Assembly: GCA_021739645.1 (NCBI GenBank)
Contig: JAIPBL010000003.1
Location: 62,001-126,000, forward strand
DNA length: 64,000 nucleotides
Direction: 5' to 3'
DNA from: Saprospiraceae bacterium
GTDB lineage: Bacteria > Bacteroidota > Bacteroidia > Chitinophagales > Saprospiraceae
Shown here in pieces: positions 26,632 to 36,284 of this stretch (its first letter is position 1; the number at the start of each line of letters is the position of its first letter). A model generated the notes under the pieces. The model made no database searches. It was not told the origin of the DNA and was given only the letters and a program-made list of their open reading frames with translations. A program made the translations under genes and the position numbers.

Positions 26632-26659
26632 AAAAGCCTCGCAGTAATGCGGGGCTTTT
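26632..26659 (+). terminator. Rho-independent-like terminator of tRNA-Asn
   Basis: AAAAGCCTCGCA (26632-26643) pairs with TGCGGGGCTTTT (26648-26659) across a GTAA loop. There is one G-T wobble. Confidence 0.85.
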
Positions 26660-26686
26660 CTGTTTGCTGGCCGGACGAATTATCTA

Positions 26687-26704
26687 TTTCAATTTTCAAT
26701 TTCA
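26687..26704. repeat. Short tandem array (TTTCAATT type)
   Basis: TTTCAATT-TTCAATTTC lies directly upstream of the PfkB start codon (26708). It is short, so taken alone it is weak, but it matches the pattern at other starts. Confidence 0.4.
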
Positions 26705-26707
26705 AAA

Positions 26708-27628
26708 ATGAGCCTACTCACCGTTGGAACTGTCGCTTTTGACGACATAGAAACACCACTTGGCAAAGCCGATAAGATTGTTGGCGGAGCTTGTACCTAT
26801 ATTTCCTTAGCCGCTTCCTATTTTGTTGACGGTATCAACTTGGTATCCGTTATTGGAGATGACTTCCCACAAGCAACGCTTGATTTACTATCATCTAAAG
26901 GCGTCAATCTTGAAGGGCTGCAAGTGAAAAATGGTGAAAAATCCTTCTTTTGGGCCGGTCGCTACCATGCAGATATGAACAGTCGGGACACACTCGACAC
27001 ACAACTCAATGTACTGGCTGATTTTGACCCAGTGCTTCCAGCGAGCTACCAGGATAGCGAATTCGTTATGCTCGGCAACTTGACTCCCGACGTTCAAATG
27101 CGGGTCATTGAACAAATGACAAATCGGCCTAAACTCATCGCCATGGACACGATGAATTTTTGGATGAACATTGCCATGGAGCGTCTTTTGGAGGTGTTGA
27201 AAAAGATTGATTGCCTGATTATCAACGATGAAGAGGCTCGGCAACTAAGTGGTGAACACAGCCTGGTAAAGGCATCTGAGAAGATATTGCAAATGGGCCC
27301 AAAGTACCTTGTCATCAAGAAAGGAGAACATGGCGCATTGCTTTTTTACGATGAGCATATATTCTTTGCCCCGGCACTGCCATTGGCTGAAGTCTTCGAT
27401 CCAACTGGGGCAGGCGACACATTTGCAGGCGGGTTCATTGGCTTCCTTGCAAAAAGTGGTGATTTATCTTTTGAAAATATGAAGCGAGCGGTCATTTTTG
27501 GTTCTGCTATGGCTTCTTTTTGCGTGGAGAAATTCGGTATTGAACGTTTAAAAGACCTTTCCCACGTTGAAATAAAGCAACGTATCTCCAAATTCGTTGA
27601 CTTGGTTAATTTCGATGCGCAGATTTGA
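26708..27628 (+). CDS. PfkB/ribokinase-family sugar kinase
   Basis: The 306-residue protein has the family's C-terminal signature DPTGAGDTFAGGFIGF (catalytic Asp and anion hole) and the N-terminal GGACTYISLAAS glycine motif. LIAMDTMNFWM and CLIINDEEARQLSG are typical inner strands. The family phosphorylates sugars, nucleosides or sugar phosphates with ATP. The substrate cannot be read from the sequence; a homologue with this sequence style is common in Bacteroidota and other phyla as a conserved cytosolic kinase. It stands alone, downstream of the tRNA terminator. Confidence 0.87.
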   Translation: MSLLTVGTVAFDDIETPLGKADKIVGGACTYISLAASYFVDGINLVSVIGDDFPQATLDLLSSKGVNLEGLQVKNGEKSFFWAGRYHADMNSRDTLDTQLNVLADFDPVLPASYQDSEFVMLGNLTPDVQMRVIEQMTNRPKLIAMDTMNFWMNIAMERLLEVLKKIDCLIINDEEARQLSGEHSLVKASEKILQMGPKYLVIKKGEHGALLFYDEHIFFAPALPLAEVFDPTGAGDTFAGGFIGFLAKSGDLSFENMKRAVIFGSAMASFCVEKFGIERLKDLSHVEIKQRISKFVDLVNFDAQI

Positions 27629-27718
27629 GCAATAGGCAGTATTCTTTAGGTTAAAATTCGGAAATAAAGTACCTCGCTAAGTATTTATTCCGTACTTCGT
27701 TTATCTAAACTATACACA

Positions 27719-28972
27719 ATGCGATGGACCTATACGCTCATATTATTTCTACTTTTTTTCCTCCACAACTCTGGGTCAGGACAGGTATCTGTTCTTGGAA
27801 GCCTATCCATAGGTGACACCACTCGTACGCATATACTGAAGACCAACAGAAGCGACCAATTTATTGGCAAGGTCATGGCTTGGTTGCCTGACTCCATGGT
27901 TTTTCTGACAAATACCAATCTAACTGTTTCGTTCCCGACAGAAATGGTGAAGTCAATAGAAGTGGTTGACAATCAACGAATTAATTCGTCAGGTAATGAA
28001 TTCTTTTTGCTCCAAACAGTTGATGGGAAGAACTACTATGGTTACCCAAGAAGTATAAAAACTAATTTGATAACCTTCGTTGCTGGTGGTCATAGCAGTA
28101 CAATTAGGTTGAAGCCAGAAGAAGTGGCCCTGATTGAGCCTGCCCCCTATATGAACTTGCTGCTAAAAGAACCATATACTAATGAGTATATATTGTCCAG
28201 CAATAAACATAAAAAGGTCGAAGGGAAAATGCTCGGATATTCAGCAGGTAAGGTGAAACATCAAGGCACTAATGGCAAATTAGTGCAAGAATCTATAGTC
28301 AATTTGAAAAAGTATGAACTGAGACCCCAGTATGTCCCATATCTGGGGCATAGTCGCTCATTACTTTTTCTGCCTACCGGGTTTGGCATGAAAGCTTCTG
28401 AAAGGGAGTACAGGAACATTGGCATTGGAATTAACATTTTTTCGTACGGACTTACAGACCATTTATCAACGGCTGTTGGATTGGTTACCATACTTCCCTA
28501 TGCCGACATTAAATATTCCAGGGACTTCGGTAAATATGTTCACATGAGCGTTGGGGGATATGCTTTTATCCCATTTGCTTTTGGGGTGCATGGTTCTGTG
28601 TCAATAGGAACGCCTGACTATTTCCTTAACTTGAGTTATTTGCGAAACAACGACAACGAGTCATTGTACTCGGATAGCGATTTCGAAAGTTTTGGGGTTG
28701 GAGCATCGTTCAGAATAGGGCCCAGATCGAGGGTTTTGGCGGAGTTTAATATCATGACTTCGCCTGCCTCAAGGTACGGATATGATGCGTTTTATGAGTA
28801 TGGATATGGTGATTCGTTTAGCTGGGGCTATGGTTGGTTTGGGAGAAAAATACGGTTTGAAACTGGATTGATGGCCATTGGGCCGTTCTATAATTACAGA
28901 TGTTTTCCAGAACCTTGTGGCAATAGATACCATGTGCCAATCCCTTTTATAGCTTTTGGTCTTAATTTTTAA
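27719..28972 (+). CDS. Secreted protein of unknown function with barrel-like C-terminus
   Basis: I do not recognise this 417-residue protein. It has a signal peptide (MRWTYTLILFLLFFLHNSGSG, cut near GQ). An N-terminal part (about 25-190) contains short beta strands, including FIGKVMAWLPDSMVFLTN and FFLLQTVDGKNYYGYP, which resemble small repeated barrel units. The C-terminal half (about 210-417) has alternating hydrophobic strands rich in Tyr, Gly and Phe, ending in a terminal phenylalanine (FIAFGLNF). That pattern is typical of an outer-membrane beta-barrel. Its DNA is AT-richer than neighbouring genes. Placement in the outer membrane is inferred. Confidence 0.6.
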   Translation: MRWTYTLILFLLFFLHNSGSGQVSVLGSLSIGDTTRTHILKTNRSDQFIGKVMAWLPDSMVFLTNTNLTVSFPTEMVKSIEVVDNQRINSSGNEFFLLQTVDGKNYYGYPRSIKTNLITFVAGGHSSTIRLKPEEVALIEPAPYMNLLLKEPYTNEYILSSNKHKKVEGKMLGYSAGKVKHQGTNGKLVQESIVNLKKYELRPQYVPYLGHSRSLLFLPTGFGMKASEREYRNIGIGINIFSYGLTDHLSTAVGLVTILPYADIKYSRDFGKYVHMSVGGYAFIPFAFGVHGSVSIGTPDYFLNLSYLRNNDNESLYSDSDFESFGVGASFRIGPRSRVLAEFNIMTSPASRYGYDAFYEYGYGDSFSWGYGWFGRKIRFETGLMAIGPFYNYRCFPEPCGNRYHVPIPFIAFGLNF

Positions 28973-29273
28973 TATCATAGTCCAAGTTTGAACCCACCCG
29001 ACTCTTTGTGTGAAGTATGCTCTTCATTATCTCGGCTTGCGGCCTTTTTGGCCAGCCAATAAATTTGGTCGAGAACTCATGATATTAGTAAGGTCACTTG
29101 CCTAATCTCAATTTTTTTAGCGTCAATGTTGATTTGACATAATTAGATGGAAGTATGAGATTTTGCTGTTTTTTCTATAGAAAATAGCGATTGATAGTTT
29201 GAATTTAACGAAAACGGCCAAATCCGTGCTACATTTGGGCACAATAATTATCAAACATTAAATCGAACCTATC
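28973..29273. other. Intergenic region upstream of the patatin gene
   Basis: This 301-bp stretch has no convincing gene. It holds a perfect 14-bp palindrome, TTTTCTATAGAAAA (29171-29184), and a -7-like TACATTTG (29230-29237) before the patatin start. Confidence 0.6.
29198..29237 (+). promoter_or_regulatory. Possible promoter of the patatin gene
   Basis: TACATTTG (29230-29237) matches TAnnTTTG. The nearest TTTG (29198-29201) is 28 bp upstream, longer than usual, so the -33 element is uncertain. Confidence 0.4.
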
Positions 29274-30395
29274 ATGAAAACGCTACACGACCACCTCCAT
29301 CAAGACCCATCCAATCCACAACCTAAGCGGATTTTAGCCCTCGACGGCGGCGGCATTCGTGGTGCTTTAACACTCGGAGTGCTAAAATCTGTGGAAGATT
29401 TGCTTCGGAAACGCCATGGCGATGACCCAAATTTTCGGCTATGCCATTATTTCGACCTCATCGGCGGTACTAGCACTGGTTCAATCATCACTGCACTCCT
29501 GGCAACTGGAAAGAGTGTGGATGAAATTCAGAAGATGTACCAAAGCCTAGGCACCAGGGTTTTTGGCAAGTCCAGAATCTTGTCGTTGCTCCGTCCTGGT
29601 AAATTTGACGAAAAAGAACTTGAAAAACTGCTCGAAGAACAACTAGGGCAGGAAACGATTGGAGGGGCGGGACTTCAAACCGGTATTTGCGTCGTTGCAA
29701 AACGTGCTGATACAGGCGGGACTTGGGCCTTCCTTAACCACCCTGGTGGCAAATATTTTGAGGACAACAAAGGTATTTTGCTTCGCAATGCCGTTCGAGC
29801 TAGTTCGGCAGCTCCGACCTATTTTGATGCAGAAGCCTTCGACGTTGGCAACGGCGAAATCGGCGCATTCGTGGATGGCGGTGTGAGTATGCACAACAAT
29901 CCAGCAATGCTGCTTTTCCTGATGGCTACCACAAAGGGGTTTCCATATAAGTGGAAAACGGGCGACGACATGTTGGAAATCGTATCAATCGGCACGGGTT
30001 ATGCCAAAATACGTAGAAAATTGTCGGAATGTGTGGGCATTGCGGGTGTGAAATGGGCGCCTGTTGTCCCAGCCATGCTCATGGATGATGCCGACAACCA
30101 CAACCAACTCCTCCTCCAATACATGTCAACATCGCCGACGGCAAAAGTAATTAATTCCGAATTTGGTGATTTGAGTGAAGATTTGATTGCTCCCAAAGCA
30201 CTCCTCCACTATATTCGTTACGATGTCAAACTCGAACAAAACGAACTGAACGACCTTGGGTTTACGAAAGTAAAAGCAGAAAAAATCCGAGAAATGTCGG
30301 ACGCAAGTAACAAGGAAGTGCTACGTGATATAGGGCTTGAGGCAGGTAAGCGGATAGTTGTAGATTCGCATTTTCCAAAAGCTTTTGACATCTAA
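29274..30395 (+). CDS. Patatin-like phospholipase
   Basis: This is a 373-residue cytosolic protein with a complete patatin catalytic dyad. The oxyanion loop is DGGGIRG (24-30), the nucleophile elbow is GGTSTGS (Ser67), and the catalytic Asp201 lies in VDGGV. It hydrolyses acyl chains from phospholipids or glycerolipids. Bacterial patatins serve lipid turnover and, in CBASS, act as cyclic-nucleotide-activated effectors (CapV). No cyclase or other CBASS gene is adjacent here, so a housekeeping role is more likely. The C-terminal region (about 290-373) is helical and lacks a recognised sensor domain. It converges on the WbqC gene with a long hairpin between. Confidence 0.9.
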   Translation: MKTLHDHLHQDPSNPQPKRILALDGGGIRGALTLGVLKSVEDLLRKRHGDDPNFRLCHYFDLIGGTSTGSIITALLATGKSVDEIQKMYQSLGTRVFGKSRILSLLRPGKFDEKELEKLLEEQLGQETIGGAGLQTGICVVAKRADTGGTWAFLNHPGGKYFEDNKGILLRNAVRASSAAPTYFDAEAFDVGNGEIGAFVDGGVSMHNNPAMLLFLMATTKGFPYKWKTGDDMLEIVSIGTGYAKIRRKLSECVGIAGVKWAPVVPAMLMDDADNHNQLLLQYMSTSPTAKVINSEFGDLSEDLIAPKALLHYIRYDVKLEQNELNDLGFTKVKAEKIREMSDASNKEVLRDIGLEAGKRIVVDSHFPKAFDI

Positions 30396-30469
30396 TATAT
30401 AGGCGCTAATTGCGCAAGTTTACACCACTTTTATTGTTGGTTTTTTCTTGCGTAATTAGCTGCTATATA
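30396..30469. terminator. Bidirectional hairpin between convergent genes
   Basis: A 23-nt arm starting TATATAGGCGCTAATT (30396-30418) pairs with one ending TTAGCTGCTATATA (30447-30469), with three mismatched or wobble positions and a T-rich loop. The right arm overlaps the WbqC stop codon. Confidence 0.8.
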
Positions 30470-31074
30470 CCCAGTCTGCCAGCACAAAATATCAAATCCA
30501 ATATGCTCAAGTCAGGCAGGAATCCAAGCCTGTCTTCAAAAACCTGTGGGTACTTAACAGGCTTGTAATCAATGTTTTCTGTGATTAATTTAGAATGAAA
30601 AGCATTTCTGGAGTCTAAAATCCCCTCAGGAAATGGCTCATATTTAGTGGTTAAATTGATGGGGTTTTTTAGTTTCAATATGTCCATTGAAACCATCAAC
30701 AAATCATAATTCCAATCCCACAGGAATTCATATTTTTTATCAGTAAAAAAAGGTTCATATAGTTCTGCGTAATGCTCGAAAAACGGTGAGTTGCCATACG
30801 CAGTGCACAAAGCCCGCCAATGCCGTATTTGCCAAGGCTCATCGTATGCGATGCGAACATCCCGAATGGGTTGTTGCTGATTTTTACCCTTTTTCAAAGG
30901 TACAGTCAGTCGCTGTGGTCCATTAACAGCTGCAACTTGGCAGCGGTTGCGGTAGCTCCCCTTTACATAGTTTTCATGTTGTTCCAAATATGCCGTGGTA
31001 GCATTGGCAAACGCCACAAACCAAGAGACCGGAGGGCAGTAAAACAATGGTAAAACAATGGCAGATTTTTCCAT
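30463..31074 (-). CDS. WbqC-family protein
   Basis: This 203-residue protein matches the WbqC-like family: an N-terminal IVLPLFYCPPVSWFVAF segment, then YVKGSYRNRCQVAA, QRLTVPLKKGKNQQQPI and a PWQIRHWRAL segment. The family is named after a gene in O-antigen clusters and its biochemical role is not established. Met at 31074 begins the first strand; two further Mets lie upstream at 31086 and 31095. It is 54 bp downstream of the HMG-CoA synthase gene on the same strand, but there is no obvious functional link. Confidence 0.82.
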   Translation of the reverse strand: MEKSAIVLPLFYCPPVSWFVAFANATTAYLEQHENYVKGSYRNRCQVAAVNGPQRLTVPLKKGKNQQQPIRDVRIAYDEPWQIRHWRALCTAYGNSPFFEHYAELYEPFFTDKKYEFLWDWNYDLLMVSMDILKLKNPINLTTKYEPFPEGILDSRNAFHSKLITENIDYKPVKYPQVFEDRLGFLPDLSILDLIFCAGRLGI

Positions 31075-31128
31075 AGGAATGTTCATAAGCCACAAAGTTG
31101 CTCAGAATTTTTTAGAAACCGCCTCGTA

Positions 31129-32457
31129 TCACACTTCTGCCAGCTCTTCACGTTTTACAACAGCTTGTCCATTCAAATGAAACATGCCATAATACCTGGC
31201 TCCTTGCACTACGCTGCCTTCACCAATCGAATGCAGTGCAAAACGACCTTCCTGAGGTAGCACAGAACGCTCCCTTCTCCCAAAATGTAGGTCGTCGTAA
31301 GTCTCGTAATCAATAGCTAGTCGTTTGGAGAGTTTTTCAAATAGTCTGAAGCTGCTAGCAACTTCCCGCCATTCTGACTGAACTATTCCTTCAAAAATCT
31401 TTGATTTAGAACCGCTTCCGTAGGCTACAAGCCCAAATTTTTGGCCGACAATCTGGCTGTTTTCATTGGCATCAGCTTCCAGCGTACTCATCAGTGCCAT
31501 GAAGATGGAGGCGGTATAAAGATTGCCTACTTCGCTGCTTGCTCGCTGTGCCTTTTCTAGTTTCTTTTTTACAAAAGATTGGTATTCAATTGTTTGCGAA
31601 GCAGTTTTTGCATCGGGAGCAGTTTCCCATTTACCCTTGGCCATCATTTCCTTCGTAAATTCCTCCACAAAAATCCGCTTCGCATGAAAGGAATACGGGA
31701 GGTGAAAAGCCATCCGTTCCCATCGGTCAGAAAGTGCTGGCTCAGCTGCGCCCAACAATTGCCTAAAATGGCCAAGTGCTTCTGTCATTCGGTTTTGGTA
31801 GCATTGGTTGGAAAAAGGGCCATCGAACACCGGTGTTTCCGAAAATTGCGCCCGTCTGGGTTTGTAGAAATCGTGGACACTGTCCATGGCCACTCCAAAA
31901 ACACGGGGAATGACCAGTAACCGTGGGTTCCATTTCACCAAAACCGCTACCGCCCCAGCCCCCTGCGTGTACTCTCCCGAGGAGTCACTTTCGTATTTCG
32001 CAAAGTCAGAAGCCACCACGATGGCAATTCTCTCATCGTCGCCCGCCACCCAGTCGAGACAGTTTTCGAGGGCATCGGTGGCACCAATGCAGGCGAAGGT
32101 CATATCCACTACGTCACAGTGCCGGAAGCTACCACCGAGGCGCTGTTGCACCATTTCCACGGCGTAAGTTGCCGTTGGTTTGGCCCCATCGAGCGCACTC
32201 TCTGTGCCGAGGTAAACCCGGCCTATCTGCTCAGGACGCAGCCCGTTTTTATCCATCAATTCTGCAATAGCTTCTGCAGCCATGGTGGCTGCATCTTCGT
32301 GCACATCGGGAAAGGACATTTTTAGTAGTCCAAGGCCGTGCGCCAGTTTTTCATACTGAATGCCCCGGGCTTCCGCCAAATCACGAATGTCGAGGTAGAT
32401 GGAGGGGACGTAAGCAGCCATGTCGTCGATGCCGATGGGCAAGTGTTGTTTTGCCAT
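31129..32457 (-). CDS. Hydroxymethylglutaryl-CoA synthase family enzyme
   Basis: The 442-residue enzyme condenses acetyl-CoA with acetoacetyl-CoA to HMG-CoA, entering the mevalonate route (or, in polyketide clusters, beta-branching). The Glu-Cys-His triad is visible: Glu86 in LGTESALDG, Cys123 in DMTFACIGATDAL and His252 in AFHLPYSFH. No polyketide genes are nearby, so mevalonate biosynthesis is favoured; no other mevalonate gene lies in the window. A 14-bp tandem repeat (32468-32495) sits just before its start, and a textbook promoter lies at 32556-32585. The start at 32457 is natural. Confidence 0.9.
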   Translation of the reverse strand: MAKQHLPIGIDDMAAYVPSIYLDIRDLAEARGIQYEKLAHGLGLLKMSFPDVHEDAATMAAEAIAELMDKNGLRPEQIGRVYLGTESALDGAKPTATYAVEMVQQRLGGSFRHCDVVDMTFACIGATDALENCLDWVAGDDERIAIVVASDFAKYESDSSGEYTQGAGAVAVLVKWNPRLLVIPRVFGVAMDSVHDFYKPRRAQFSETPVFDGPFSNQCYQNRMTEALGHFRQLLGAAEPALSDRWERMAFHLPYSFHAKRIFVEEFTKEMMAKGKWETAPDAKTASQTIEYQSFVKKKLEKAQRASSEVGNLYTASIFMALMSTLEADANENSQIVGQKFGLVAYGSGSKSKIFEGIVQSEWREVASSFRLFEKLSKRLAIDYETYDDLHFGRRERSVLPQEGRFALHSIGEGSVVQGARYYGMFHLNGQAVVKREELAEV

Positions 32458-32467
32458 GATTTCTAAT

Positions 32468-32495
32468 AATTGTAAATGATTAATTGTAAATGATT
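32468..32495. repeat. Perfect 14-bp tandem duplication
   Basis: AATTGTAAATGATT is present twice in direct succession, 11 bp upstream of the HMG-CoA synthase start codon. Confidence 0.85.
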
Positions 32496-32555
32496 AATCA
32501 GGCTTGAACTGTTACAGTGGAATTTGAATTTGGTTCATTCAATCAGGCAAGGGCG

Positions 32556-32585
32556 CAAATATACCAATGAAAGGGAGTTAACAAA
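32556..32585 (-). promoter_or_regulatory. Bacteroidota promoter of the HMG-CoA synthase gene
   Basis: On the minus strand TTTG (32585-32582) is followed after 18 bp by TATATTTG (32563-32556). Both boxes fit the consensus and the spacing is near ideal. Confidence 0.75.
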
Positions 32586-32628
32586 GGATTTTGAATTAGG
32601 TTGTAAAATGGTCTGCCAGAACGTGTTA

Positions 32629-32664
32629 CAAAAAAAGCCCCTCCTGTCGAAACAGGAAGGGCTT
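32629..32664 (-). terminator. Terminator of the groS-groL operon
   Basis: On the minus strand AAGCCCTTCCTGT pairs with ACAGGAGGGGCTT over a stable TTCG loop, with one mismatch, and seven T follow (32635-32629). It isolates groL from the HMG-CoA synthase gene. Confidence 0.88.
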
Positions 32665-32713
32665 CATATTTTCATGAAATAAGCAGCATTCTATTGGCGA
32701 AGCAGTATCTGAC

Positions 32714-32734
32714 TGCCAACTGCCAATTGTCAAA
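32714..32734. repeat. Heptamer tandem array (TGCCAAC type, x3)
   Basis: TGCCAAC-TGCCAAT-TGTCAAA lies 15 bp past the groL stop. It is the reverse-complement form of the GTTGGCA arrays at 2942 and 15148. Confidence 0.7.
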
Positions 32735-32748
32735 CTTGCCCACTTAAA

Positions 32749-34395
<1,647 letters not shown>

Positions 34396-34470
34396 TTAAG
34401 TTGTTTGATTGTTAAATGCTTGATTCAAAGCAGGTTAAATGTTTTTCTTGAGACCTTCTGACGATGGAGC

Positions 34471-34755
34471 TTATTTGTCCATGATAACGAGAATGTCGTC
34501 TTCCCGCATGATGAGGTAATCCGTTCCTTCGTAGTTCATCTCCTGGCCAGCATACTTGCCGTACAGTACAATGTCACCTACTTTCACGGTCATTTTCTTT
34601 TCGTCTTTGCCGTCCTTGCCAGGGCCGACAGCCACGACTTCGCCACGTTGTGGCTTTTCCTTGGCAGTGTCAGGGATGATGATGCCCCCTTTCGTTTTTT
34701 CCTCGGCAGGTGCTGGCTTAATAACCACCCTGTCATTGATAGGCTTTAACTTCAT
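34471..34755 (-). CDS. groS: Co-chaperonin GroES
   Basis: This 94-residue protein has the classic start [20 protein letters not shown], the mobile loop [17 protein letters not shown], and [20 protein letters not shown] near the end. It forms the heptameric lid of GroEL. It is the first gene of the operon; its upstream region (34756-35085) carries several repeat and palindrome structures. Confidence 0.97.
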   Translation of the reverse strand: MKLKPINDRVVIKPAPAEEKTKGGIIIPDTAKEKPQRGEVVAVGPGKDGKDEKKMTVKVGDIVLYGKYAGQEMNYEGTDYLIMREDDILVIMDK

Positions 34756-35085
34756 AGTAATCTACGTTTTGTTAGTTTAAAATGATTGTATTGTTTGATG
34801 GTTGTATTGTTTGATTGTTGACTTTGTCTCAAAAACAATTCAACAATATCAGCAATAAAACAATCAACGCCGTCCTGATGGACACCCGCTCTCATCACCT
34901 TTCGTGCCAGCCGAAAAAAGGTGACGTACTGTCATTTTTTTGGATAAAATGGCGCAAAATGGCGTGTCAACTTGGCACTTGTGGTCGCCCAATTTATTGG
35001 GCTGACCCTTTGAGTTGACTTGGTCTGCCCAATTTGCCGGTAGCTATCGGGAGGACAACCACAATACATTGTCTAACTTTGCAAA
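34756..35085. promoter_or_regulatory. Structured divergent region between groS and rlmN
   Basis: There is no gene here. It contains a 16-bp tandem repeat (34786-34817), an 8-bp-stem hairpin TCACCTTT/AAAGGTGA (34895-34924), a tandem pair of AAAATGGCG 9-mers (34946-34954 and 34956-34964), a quasi-palindrome GTGTCAACTTGGCAC (34964-34978), a perfect GCCCAAT-TT-ATTGGGC hairpin (34987-35002), and TAACTTTG (35074-35081) just before rlmN. Some of these probably control the heat-shock operon. Confidence 0.55.
34786..34817. repeat. 16-bp tandem duplication upstream of groS
   Basis: TTGTATTGTTTGATGG is followed directly by TTGTATTGTTTGATTG, one base different, about 30 bp upstream of the groS start codon. 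Confidence 0.8.
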
Positions 35086-36138
35086 ATGGAAGAGGTTACA
35101 ACTAAAAAAGATATCCGTCAGCTCACAAAGGCTGACTTGATTGCCGCCTTCGGCGAAAAGGGGGAACCAAAGTTCCGGGCGAACCAGGTCTGGGAATGGT
35201 TATGGAAAAAAGGGGCGCACTCCTTTGATGAAATGACCAACCTGAGCAAGCCGCTGCGAGAATGGCTCGACGAGCAATTTGTCATACATTTTATCGTAGA
35301 AGACAAAGTGCAAAATAGCAATGACGGCACCATCAAGACCCGTTTTCGCCTCCACGACGGCCACCTCATCGAGTCGGTGCTGATACCCGTGCCAGACGAC
35401 CGCCGCTTCACGGTTTGCGTGAGCAGCCAAGTTGGGTGCAGCCTCACCTGCGCCTTTTGTGCCACTGGCCAGATGAAGCGGGTGCGCAACCTCGACGGCG
35501 CCGAAATATACGACCAAGTGCTGCTGGTGAACCGCCAGTGCGAAGCTACTTTTGGGCATCCATTGACCAACATCGTTTACATGGGAATGGGCGAGCCGCT
35601 GCTGGCATACCGCTCGGTGATGGAAAGTATTGAGCGCATCACCTCGCCAGAGGGACTGGGCATGTCGCCGAAGCGAATCACGGTGAGCACGGCGGGCATT
35701 GCGAAGATGATCAGACAGCTCGCTGACGACAACTCTAAGGTCAATCTTGCCCTCTCGCTCCATGCACCGACCGACGAAAAGCGCAACGAAATCATGCCCA
35801 TCAACGAGCAGAACAGCCTCGAAATACTGATGGATTCGCTCGAATATTTTTATCGAAAAACAGGCAACCGCCTGAGCTACGAGTACATCGCTTTCAACGA
35901 TTTCAACGAAGGCTACGACGATGCCGTGGCACTGCTACGACTCTGCCAGCGCTTCCCGGTCAAGGTGAACATCATCGAATACAACCCAGTGGAGGGACTG
36001 GAATTCGTGAAAGCAAACGAGAACAAGATTGACCGCTTCGCAAGATTTCTGAGTGAAAACGGCGTGATGACCACCGTGCGCCGCAGTCGAGGTAAGGACA
36101 TCGATGCCGCTTGTGGACAGTTGGCCAACAGAGAATAA
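35086..36138 (+). CDS. rlmN: 23S rRNA (adenine-2503-C2)-methyltransferase RlmN
   Basis: This is a 350-residue radical-SAM methyltransferase that modifies A2503 of 23S rRNA (and A37 of some tRNAs). The iron-sulfur cluster motif C118-x3-C122-x2-C125 lies in VGCSLTCAFCATGQM. The methyl-carrying cysteine is C343 near the end (DAACGQLANRE). NIVYMGMGEPLL and ALSLHAPTDEKRNEIMPIN are further family blocks. It is full length. TAACTTTG lies only five bases before the ATG, so the real promoter is probably further upstream. Confidence 0.96.
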   Translation: MEEVTTKKDIRQLTKADLIAAFGEKGEPKFRANQVWEWLWKKGAHSFDEMTNLSKPLREWLDEQFVIHFIVEDKVQNSNDGTIKTRFRLHDGHLIESVLIPVPDDRRFTVCVSSQVGCSLTCAFCATGQMKRVRNLDGAEIYDQVLLVNRQCEATFGHPLTNIVYMGMGEPLLAYRSVMESIERITSPEGLGMSPKRITVSTAGIAKMIRQLADDNSKVNLALSLHAPTDEKRNEIMPINEQNSLEILMDSLEYFYRKTGNRLSYEYIAFNDFNEGYDDAVALLRLCQRFPVKVNIIEYNPVEGLEFVKANENKIDRFARFLSENGVMTTVRRSRGKDIDAACGQLANRE

Positions 36139-36219
36139 TGGTGTCTCAGATAATCTTTTCAGTGGTGGAAAATGACTGTCGGCAGCAGAATGGAAGCATT
36201 TAAAAAAAAACGCCTTAGA

Positions 36220-36247
36220 TTTGGCCTGATAGTAAAATTTATATTTG
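36220..36247 (+). promoter_or_regulatory. Possible promoter of the EAD-TonB gene
   Basis: TTTG (36220-36223) and TATATTTG (36240-36247, full consensus) are 16 bp apart, slightly short, and 38 bp before the start codon. Confidence 0.5.
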
Positions 36248-36284
36248 CCCCTGCCCAATTTCCCAACTACAAAACTCACGCTAC

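Noticed and set aside
29274-30395. Patatin as a CBASS effector
   Set aside because: No cGAS/DncV-like cyclase, Cap2/Cap3 or other CBASS gene lies next to it.
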